A stretch of 43,608 nucleotides of DNA from assembly GCF_009687865.1 (NCBI RefSeq), contig NZ_BLAE01000025.1:116065-159672 (forward strand). The letters are read 5' to 3'. The position numbers and the translations under genes were made by a program. Source of the DNA: Acrocarpospora macrocephala. Lineage in GTDB: Bacteria > Actinomycetota > Actinomycetes > Streptosporangiales > Streptosporangiaceae. Shown here piece by piece: positions 37,972 through 43,608 of the stretch (within the stretch, counting starts at the first letter, position 1; every line of letters begins with the position of its first letter). The notes under the pieces are model-generated. The model saw only the letters and a list, made by a program, of their open reading frames with translations, was not told the origin of the DNA and did not search any database.

Positions 37972-40071
37972 CTATGACCCCCCTGGTCCCTGTTGCCGTA
38001 GCACGGTCAAACGCTCAATCAGCTCCTGAATGTCAAAGCCCCAGAAGAGGCCGGCGGTGTTGTCCCCCCTCACCGACAGCAGCGCGATTCCGGCCAGCAA
38101 CACCGCGATCACCCCGATCCCCCACGCCGCGCCGACGGCCGCCCCCCGGGTGGGGAGCAGGGACGCGAGCGTACGCCGTACCTGGCGGGTGGGCGCTTCC
38201 ACGGCCGGACCCGCGCAGATCGCCCAGAGAGCGACGGCGACACCCCAGGCGAGGGCGGCGTTCTCGTCCATGGTGGTGACCAGGACGGTCAGCAGCAGCG
38301 TGACCGGGACGCCGAGGATCAGCCCGTAGAGGACCAGGCCCAGCGTGGACGCGATCGACTTGAACAGCGGCCCGGGCAGGCCGATCACCCGGAACACGTC
38401 GCCGGCCGCGGCGCCGATCGGGCGGCGGGTGTTGAGCTCCGGCTGGGCGATGTCGGCGGCCCGGAACAGCACGACGGCGGGGATCGCGATCAGCGCGACC
38501 AGCACCGGCGCGATCACGGCCGCCGCGGTCAACGCGACCAGCATGAACGAGCTGGCCACCCCGTAGGCCTTGGATCGCTGCAGCATGTTGCCGGGCCGCA
38601 TGCCCGGGTTGTGCAGCGGCTGCGGCGGCGGCACCCTGACCGTCTGCTGGAACGGCGGCGGGTGCGGCTGGTGGACGTGCGGGGTCTGCTCGTAGAAGTC
38701 CGGCGGCTGCTCGAAGAAGACCTGCTGCTGCGGCAGCGACTGGCGGAGCTCCTCCGGGCGCACCCGCCGGGTGGGAATGTCCCCGTCCCTGCCCGGCTGT
38801 TCCTGCGCGGGCGGCGGCTGGTGCGGCTGCCAGGCGCTCGCCCCGGACGGGGGGCCCATCCGGGTGGGGATGTCGCCTTCGACGATCTTGGGGATGGTCG
38901 GCGGCTCGTACTTCGGAGGCGGCGGCTCGTACTTCGGGGCCGATTCCTGCTGGGCGGCGAGCCCGGCGCGGCGGAGGTCCTCGCCGGTGACGCGCACGGT
39001 CGGGAACGGGTCGCCCGCCTGGCCGGCGGGCGGCGGGGAGGCCACCTGGCCGGTCGCCGGGGCGTCGCCGAGCAGCGAGACGAACTCCGACCGGGACACG
39101 GCCGGGGTGATGTTCGGGTTCGGCTTGAGCGGCGCGACCGGCTGGTTGACCTGCTCGTGCGAGGCCGGACGCGGCTGCGGCGGCGGGCCGTCCAGGCCGA
39201 GCACCGCGATCGGCTTGCCGGTGGTCTCGTCCACGTTCGGCACCGTGGTGACCTCGTCGGGCACCCGCGGCCGGTACGGATTCGGCAGCAGCCGGGCGAC
39301 CTGGTCGCGCAGTTCGGCGGCGGTCGGGCGGCGGGCCGGGTCGCGTTGCAGCGCGGCCCGCAGCACCGGCTGGATGACCTGCGGCGCGCCCTCCACGTTC
39401 GCCTTGCCGGCGGTGATGTTGAAGAAGATCATCTCCAGCGTGCCCTTGCCGAACGGCGGCAGGCCGGTGGCCGCGTAGAGCAGCGTGCCCGCCCAGGCGT
39501 GCACGTCCACCTCGGGGCCAGCCTCGTGGCCTTCGATGATCTCGGGGGCGAGGTAGCCGGGGGTGCCGATGAACATGCCGGTCTGGGTGAGCCGGGTGGC
39601 GTCCACGGCCTGCGCGATGCCGAAGTCGATCAGCACCGGCTCGCCGTCCAGCATCAGGACGTTGCCCGGTTTGAGGTCACGATGGATGACCCCGGTGGCG
39701 TGCACGGCGGCGAGCGCCTCCGCGACTCCGGCGGCCACCTTGAGCAGCGCCTCCACCGGGAGCGCGCCGTCCTGCTTGACGATCTCGTCCAGCGGGCGCC
39801 CGGGGACGTATCTGGTCACGATGTACGGCCTTTGGCCGGTCACATCCGCGTCCACGACCTCGGCGATGTGCCGGTTGCGGACCCGCCGCATGGTCTCGAC
39901 CTCTCGCGAGAGGCGACGGCGCGCGGTGTCGTCTCCGGCGACCTCCGGACGCAGCACCTTGACGGCCACCTGCCTGCCATGAGGATCCAAGGCCAGGTGG
40001 ACCACGCCCATACCACCCTCACCGAGCCGCCGCAGCAACCGGTAGGGGCCCAGTCGGTCGTCCTGATTCAT
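37972..40071 (-). CDS. Membrane Ser/Thr protein kinase with Pro-rich linker (first of cluster)
   Basis: 699 residues. The kinase domain (about 7-265) is complete: LGEGGMGVVHLAL, VAVKVLRPEV, VIHRDLKPGNVLM, LIDFGIAQAV and GTPGYLAPEII. A disordered Pro/Gln-rich linker (about 290-530) with repeated segments such as KYEPPPPKYEPP, IPTRMGPP and IPTRRVRPEEL leads to about five membrane helices. PTR-type threonines in the linker could be phosphorylation sites; that is inference. ATG 40071 is used because the kinase fold starts there; it lacks a Shine-Dalgarno but has TATGGT 9 bases upstream, so it may be leaderless. Its stop directly abuts the next kinase's start, making translation coupled. No PASTA or other outer sensor is present. 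Confidence 0.94.
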   Translation of the reverse strand: MNQDDRLGPYRLLRRLGEGGMGVVHLALDPHGRQVAVKVLRPEVAGDDTARRRLSREVETMRRVRNRHIAEVVDADVTGQRPYIVTRYVPGRPLDEIVKQDGALPVEALLKVAAGVAEALAAVHATGVIHRDLKPGNVLMLDGEPVLIDFGIAQAVDATRLTQTGMFIGTPGYLAPEIIEGHEAGPEVDVHAWAGTLLYAATGLPPFGKGTLEMIFFNITAGKANVEGAPQVIQPVLRAALQRDPARRPTAAELRDQVARLLPNPYRPRVPDEVTTVPNVDETTGKPIAVLGLDGPPPQPRPASHEQVNQPVAPLKPNPNITPAVSRSEFVSLLGDAPATGQVASPPPAGQAGDPFPTVRVTGEDLRRAGLAAQQESAPKYEPPPPKYEPPTIPKIVEGDIPTRMGPPSGASAWQPHQPPPAQEQPGRDGDIPTRRVRPEELRQSLPQQQVFFEQPPDFYEQTPHVHQPHPPPFQQTVRVPPPQPLHNPGMRPGNMLQRSKAYGVASSFMLVALTAAAVIAPVLVALIAIPAVVLFRAADIAQPELNTRRPIGAAAGDVFRVIGLPGPLFKSIASTLGLVLYGLILGVPVTLLLTVLVTTMDENAALAWGVAVALWAICAGPAVEAPTRQVRRTLASLLPTRGAAVGAAWGIGVIAVLLAGIALLSVRGDNTAGLFWGFDIQELIERLTVLRQQGPGGS

Positions 40072-40177
40072 GCCTTTAGCACCATACCGACTAAAACACC
40101 GTCCATGAGTGAACCATCGGGCCACATTCCTGCTAAGCACAACGTTAGGCGTGGCTCAACGGTTTCCCAGCCTACGG

Positions 40178-40684
40178 TCACAATGTGAGCACCAGCGTCT
40201 CGCCCCGGGTGGCGGCGACCAGGTCGGCGCCGGATATGGCCAGCTTGGAGCGGCGTACGCCGCTTCCGATCACTAGAAATGAACGGTTGGTCACGTTTTC
40301 ATCAACGAGGACGGGCCAGCCTTCGGGGAGGCCCAGCGGGGTGATACCGCCGTATTCCATACCGGTGAGGGCGACTGCCTCTGCCTGCGGGGCGAAGGAC
40401 ACCTTGCGGACGTCCAGCCATTTCCTGATCACGCCGTTGACGTCGGCGCGGTCGGTGGCCAGGACCATGACGGCCGCGTAGCGGGTCTCGCCGCCGCGCT
40501 TTCCGGCCACGATCACGCAGTTGGCGGAGTCTTCGAGGGCGACGCCGTACCTCGCGCAGAAGGCGGCCGTGTCGGCCAGGCCGGGGTCGATCTCGGCCAC
40601 CCGCAAGCCTGGGACCAGGGCTTTGGCCACCGGGTCGGCCAGCAGGTCGAGGTGGTCGGCGGCGGGCATCCAGTCGAGCGTCAC
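40178..40684 (-). CDS. YbaK/ProRS-associated-type aminoacyl-tRNA deacylase
   Basis: 168 residues of the tRNA_edit fold, which hydrolyses amino acids wrongly joined to tRNA. Seen features: NCVIVAGKRGGETRYAAVMV, the conserved catalytic-type Lys in WLDVRKVSFAPQAEAVALTG, then MEYGGITPLGLPEGWPVLVD and a closing RRSKLAISGADLVA. The exact mischarged substrate cannot be told (Cys-, Ala- or Ser-tRNA are known for relatives). GTG 40684 overlaps the stop of the amine oxidase gene (GTGA), so it is the last gene of that operon. Linking a deacylase to an amino-acid oxidase suggests protection from a misused amino acid; this is inference. Confidence 0.9.
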   Translation of the reverse strand: MTLDWMPAADHLDLLADPVAKALVPGLRVAEIDPGLADTAAFCARYGVALEDSANCVIVAGKRGGETRYAAVMVLATDRADVNGVIRKWLDVRKVSFAPQAEAVALTGMEYGGITPLGLPEGWPVLVDENVTNRSFLVIGSGVRRSKLAISGADLVAATRGETLVLTL

Positions 40685-42222
40685 TCGGTCTCCTCCTTCA
40701 GCACCCGGGCGTGGAGGCTGGTCACCACGTGGCGGGCGGACTCGAAGGCTCCAGCCTGCCAGGCGACCAGGTGGGTGAGCCAGTCGCCGGCGAAGTAGAC
40801 CCGGCCGGCGGGCTCGTGGAGCAGGCTGGACGGGGGCATGTTGGCCCAGGCGCCCTCGATGTGGGGGCGGTTGGACCAGGCCATCGAGATGCTGGAGAGC
40901 AGGTCTTTCCGGTATTTGGGGCCGTGTACGCGTTCGCCTTGGGTGAGTGCCTTCTCCAGGCGTGCGGGGTGCTTTAGGGCGGTGTAGATGTCGGCGTCGG
41001 CGGCGAAGTTGTAGTAGCCGACGACCAGGCCGCGGGGGCGGTGGAACCCTTCGGACGGGTACCAGATGCGGGCGATGTCGAGGTCGGTCTCGGTGATGCC
41101 GCCGTAGATGCGGTCCTCCTGCTCCCACCAGCGGCGGCCGTACTCCAGGCCGAGCTTTCCCGCGGCGAAGGGCTGGGCGGCGCGGAGGGCGGCCAGGACG
41201 CGGGTGTCGAGGTTGCCGGGGATCTTCGCCATCAGGTGCGGGGGGAGGGTGGTGACGCAGTAACCGGCTTTGATCGTGCCGCCGGCGTGGGTGATCTCGA
41301 CCCCGTCGTCCAGGTTGGTGACCTTGGAGACCGGGGAGGAGAGCTGGATGCGGTCCCGGCCGATCATGTCGGCTAGGGCGGTGACGATCGAGTCCATGCC
41401 GCCGACCGGCTGGAACATGGGCATGGCCTGCTCGGAGGAGAGGTCGAAGGTGAGCGCGGGTCCGAGGTGGTAGCCGAGGAGTTCGCTGAGCGGCGGCGGG
41501 GGTGGGAGCGGTGTTCCGGCCTCCACCCCGGGGTAGGTGGCGAAACCGCGGCGTTCCGAACCCTCGTAGGTGGTCTTCTCGCCGAGGTCGCCGAACTGGC
41601 GGAGGAAGTCCAGCAGGAGTTCCTTGTCGGATTCCTGGACGGTGTCGTTGAGCGCGCCCTGGCTGGTGGCTTTGGCGAGGAGTTCGGAGAGGGTGCCGAA
41701 GATATCGGCGCGGGCGGTTCGATAGCGGACGGGGGCCTTCATGCCGGAGGTATAGATGTAGGCGGAGGCGTTGCCGTTGACGAACGGTTCGATGGGGACG
41801 CCGAGTTCGCGGCAGTAGTCGAGGGTGACCATCCAGGAGGCGATCCTGGCCGGGCCCGCGTTGAAGTAGACGCCCTCGCCGAAGCGTGCGGCCTGCTTCT
41901 CGCCGGTGGTCTCGGTGAGCCGGTCGCCGCCCCGCAGGGTCAGGTTCCGGCCGCCGATCCGGTCGGCGGCCTCCAGGATCGTGCAGTCGTATCCGGCTTT
42001 GCCTAGTTCGTACGCACAGGTGAGGCCGGCGATGCCGGCGCCGAGGATGACGACTTTGGCGGCGGACTTGCCGCGTAACGCGAAATCCGACGGGCGCGGG
42101 GCTTCGAAGACCGAGCGCTGCTCGCCGGGGGCTAAGCCGAGCACATTCATGGCGGCGTACATGGCGCCCGCTCCTCCGGCGGCCCCCAGTCCGATCAGCA
42201 GCGCGCGCCGGGTGACGGTCAT
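40681..42222 (-). CDS. Tat-exported flavin amine oxidase
   Basis: 513 residues. A twin-arginine signal (TRRALLIGLGAAGGAGA) opens the protein, so it should be folded with FAD and exported. The FAD-binding dinucleotide motif VVILGAGIAGLTCAYELG is followed by EAADRIGGRN and, near the C-terminus, AGDWLTHLVAWQAGAFESAR, the pattern of flavin monoamine and L-amino-acid oxidases. It would oxidise an amine or amino acid to the imino acid with H2O2 release; the substrate is not evident. GGAGAG 6 bases before the ATG sets the start. It lies 19 bases downstream of the D-aminopeptidase gene and overlaps the tRNA deacylase gene. Confidence 0.92.
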   Translation of the reverse strand: MTVTRRALLIGLGAAGGAGAMYAAMNVLGLAPGEQRSVFEAPRPSDFALRGKSAAKVVILGAGIAGLTCAYELGKAGYDCTILEAADRIGGRNLTLRGGDRLTETTGEKQAARFGEGVYFNAGPARIASWMVTLDYCRELGVPIEPFVNGNASAYIYTSGMKAPVRYRTARADIFGTLSELLAKATSQGALNDTVQESDKELLLDFLRQFGDLGEKTTYEGSERRGFATYPGVEAGTPLPPPPPLSELLGYHLGPALTFDLSSEQAMPMFQPVGGMDSIVTALADMIGRDRIQLSSPVSKVTNLDDGVEITHAGGTIKAGYCVTTLPPHLMAKIPGNLDTRVLAALRAAQPFAAGKLGLEYGRRWWEQEDRIYGGITETDLDIARIWYPSEGFHRPRGLVVGYYNFAADADIYTALKHPARLEKALTQGERVHGPKYRKDLLSSISMAWSNRPHIEGAWANMPPSSLLHEPAGRVYFAGDWLTHLVAWQAGAFESARHVVTSLHARVLKEETE

Positions 42223-42241
42223 CGAGTCTCTCCTTGAGCGG

Positions 42242-43084
42242 TCAGCCGTAGATTCCGCTGCCGCAGGCCACCTGGCCGGCGATCATCGCGAAGAGGCCGA
42301 AGAGGGCCATGATCTCGTGGTAGTCGCCGGTCTCGAACTCGGTGTGCCGGGGGCCGACCAGGCGCGTGCCCGGGACCAGGGCGCAACCCGCCGCGATCGC
42401 CGTGGAGTTCCACTCCACCCCCAGCCGGTACGGCGGCTGCACCACGTATGGCGAAAAATCCGATAGCCGGTTCAACGCCCGCCCGGCTGCTTCTCTGATC
42501 CGCTCCTGGGCTACCGACGGCGGCAACAACTCGGCGGAGAAGCGATCCACGCCCTTCTTGACGGCGACCGTCTCCACCTCGCCCAGCAACTCCGCGGCCT
42601 CCTCGCAGACCGCGTCATCGCCCGTGACCAGTGCCACCGGCACCCCCAGCGCTCCCGCGAACCCCGCCACCAGCCGCGTCTCCCCGCAGATCTCGTCGTT
42701 GAGGTAGACGTTGTGGATCTCCTTACCCATCCACGTGTGGTTGAGCACCCCGTGCGGCACGCCTGCCCTGGCGTGATATCCCACGAAACAGGCGGCGTCG
42801 AAGTCCGCGGTCAACCCCTGAGCCATGCGATGCGGCTTCCCCGGCCCTCTGATGAGCGTGGCCCGCGGGTCCAGCAGATCGACCCGGAGGTTCTTGGTCG
42901 ACCCGTGCGCGTCATTGAGCAAAACCGCCCGCGCCCCCGCCTCGAACGCCCCCGCCACCACCGCGTTGGCGTCCCCCGTCATCAGCTCGCAGCCGCGCTC
43001 ATACCCCCGGCCGCCCGCATGCATCTCCTCAGGATCGGTCAGCCCGGTGACACCCTCCATATCAACCGACAGATAAACCCGCAT
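42242..43084 (-). CDS. DppA-type D-aminopeptidase (peptidase family M55)
   Basis: 280 residues. Peptidase family M55 is a zinc-dependent self-compartmentalising decamer in Bacillus DppA that cleaves D-Ala-containing peptides. The metal-binding motif SVDMEGVTG (Asp8, Glu10) opens the protein, and further expected ligands are His in LLNDAHGSTKN and FVGYHARAG. EWNSTAIAAGCALVPGT and RHTEFETGDYHEIMALF continue the family pattern. No signal peptide, so it is cytoplasmic. The ATG at 43084 is 11 bases after the stop of a small coiled-coil gene; longer in-frame versions upstream were rejected because the fold starts here. Together with the oxidase and deacylase genes it forms an operon that may handle D-amino acids from cell wall turnover. 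Confidence 0.92.
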   Translation of the reverse strand: MRVYLSVDMEGVTGLTDPEEMHAGGRGYERGCELMTGDANAVVAGAFEAGARAVLLNDAHGSTKNLRVDLLDPRATLIRGPGKPHRMAQGLTADFDAACFVGYHARAGVPHGVLNHTWMGKEIHNVYLNDEICGETRLVAGFAGALGVPVALVTGDDAVCEEAAELLGEVETVAVKKGVDRFSAELLPPSVAQERIREAAGRALNRLSDFSPYVVQPPYRLGVEWNSTAIAAGCALVPGTRLVGPRHTEFETGDYHEIMALFGLFAMIAGQVACGSGIYG

Positions 43085-43095
43085 GCCCCCAACTC

Positions 43096-43290
43096 TCAGA
43101 CGGTCTTGAGATCCCGCAACCGATCCAGCTCCCGCCGCATCGCCACAACCTCCCGCCGCAACATCTGGACCTCCCACAAGGTATCCCTGATGTCCCGCAG
43201 ATGATCAGCTTTGGTCACGTAACGCGCATCGATCCGGGCCCGCACCGCCCGCCGAAGCCGCATGGGAACAACCCTCAAGACGAACCGCAT
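43096..43290 (-). CDS. Small basic protein with a C-terminal coiled coil
   Basis: 64 residues from ATG 43290. The first half is strongly basic (FVLRVVPMRLRRAVRARIDA). The second half is a likely coiled coil with hydrophobic residues at heptad spacing (HLRDIRDTLWEVQMLRREVV, then AMRRELDRLRDL). The reading frame stays open further upstream to 43443, but that part crosses the dispersed repeat and has no protein-like character. No Shine-Dalgarno is present; TATCGT 8 bases upstream of the ATG supports a leaderless message. Similar short basic coiled-coil proteins are known in actinobacteria, but I cannot state a function. It is first in the operon with the D-aminopeptidase, amine oxidase and tRNA deacylase genes. 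Confidence 0.68.
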   Translation of the reverse strand: MRFVLRVVPMRLRRAVRARIDARYVTKADHLRDIRDTLWEVQMLRREVVAMRRELDRLRDLKTV

Positions 43291-43372
43291 GAACGGCCAC
43301 GATAGCCGCACCGAACAACGAAAACGCCCAGCTCTGATCACAATCCGGGCTTCTCGCCACCTACCAAACTCT

Positions 43373-43440
43373 AGGTGGTTCTCCCACCCACCCAGCCCGT
43401 TGATTTCCCACGGGCTCCGCCCGCCCCCCTCGGCCGGAGG
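43373..43440 (-). repeat. Inverted copy of the dispersed intergenic repeat
   Basis: On the minus strand the order is GGGGGGCGGGCGGAGCCCGT, GGAAATCAACGGGCTGGGT, GGGTGGGAGAACCACC, the same order as in the tandem array at 12130-12330. It lies upstream of the small coiled-coil gene. Confidence 0.75.
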
Positions 43441-43480
43441 CAACCCTGGGCTTCGCCCCTGACCGAAGGCACCCTTCGAA

Positions 43481-43580
43481 CCGGAGGCCGATCCTCAGGC
43501 CGGAGGCCGACCCCCCACGCCGGAGCCCGAGACCGAGACCGGAGCCCAGGCAGGAGGCCGAGCGCGAGGCCGGAGGCCGA
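43481..43580 (+). repeat. Degenerate tandem repeat of CCGGAGGCCGA
   Basis: CCGGAGGCCGA occurs intact at 43481, 43500 and 43570. Variants lie between them: CCGGAGCCCGA at 43520, CCGGAGCCCA at 43539 and CAGGAGGCCGA at 43551. Spacing is irregular at about 10-20 bases. The array may continue past the window edge. Confidence 0.6.
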
Positions 43581-43608
43581 TGGGGCCGAGCGCGAGCGTC
43601 CCAAAGGG

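Larger units (their letters stand above)
43291..43608. other. Right-edge intergenic DNA, repeat-rich
   Basis: At least 318 bases without a credible gene. It contains the inverted dispersed-repeat copy (43373-43440) and a CCGGAGGCCGA-type degenerate tandem repeat (43481-43580). The putative leaderless -10 of the small coiled-coil gene lies at 43299-43304. Confidence 0.55.

Noticed and set aside
35881-37977. A 698-codon open frame opposite to the middle kinase
   Set aside because: Composition is Arg/Gln/His/Val-rich and repeats mirror the DGTRVLx units of the kinase; it is an antisense shadow.

Overview
The window is high-GC DNA with almost no coding gaps, many GTG starts, many 4-base stop/start overlaps and several apparently leaderless promoters. 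This points to a filamentous actinobacterium. The gene content (GatCAB, NAD+ DNA ligase, MnmA plus a cysteine desulfurase, EtfBA, clustered membrane-anchored Ser/Thr kinases, a secreted GH6 cellulase under a CebR-type operator) fits Streptosporangiales or Streptomycetales relatives. Family or genus is inference only; no rRNA, tRNA, phage or IS gene is visible.

Layout. 0.07-7.9 kb: a membrane-anchored VanW-family protein, a NarL-type two-component pair, and a divergent operon of an MMPL transporter and a twin-arginine multicopper oxidase. 8.2-12 kb: an accessory island with a Nudix hydrolase and an adenosylhomocysteinase-like NAD-binding protein (overlapping genes), a divergent HTH/TPR regulator and a second Nudix hydrolase. 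12.1-12.3 kb: a tandem copy of a dispersed repeat. 12.4-17.8 kb: gatCAB and a GGDEF-EAL membrane protein. 18.1-19.5 kb: a secreted GH6-CBM2 cellulase. 19.8-21.4 kb: a probably frameshifted membrane protein and a putative toxin-antitoxin pair.

21.6-30.4 kb is a housekeeping stretch: ligA, a small secreted protein, a MetE-like methionine synthase, a metallo-beta-lactamase-fold hydrolase, mnmA, an unknown protein and a cysteine desulfurase. The desulfurase can supply sulfur to MnmA for tRNA 2-thiouridine. 30.4-32.7 kb: a TetR regulator with its own operator, five 59-bp tandem repeats and an MFS exporter. 32.8-34.5 kb: etfBA. 34.6-40.1 kb: three consecutive paralogous Ser/Thr kinases. 40.2-43.3 kb: a compact operon of a small coiled-coil protein, a DppA-type D-aminopeptidase, a Tat-exported flavin amine oxidase and a YbaK-type tRNA deacylase. 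The right edge is intergenic repeat DNA.

Best candidates for something undescribed are the AdoHcyase-like/Nudix/HTH-TPR island, the 59-bp structured tandem repeat beside tetR, the nine-fold seven-residue repeat inside the middle kinase, the toxin-antitoxin pair, and the repeat family at both window edges and in two intergenic gaps. Many genes also shift from G-rich to C-rich on the coding strand between start and stop.
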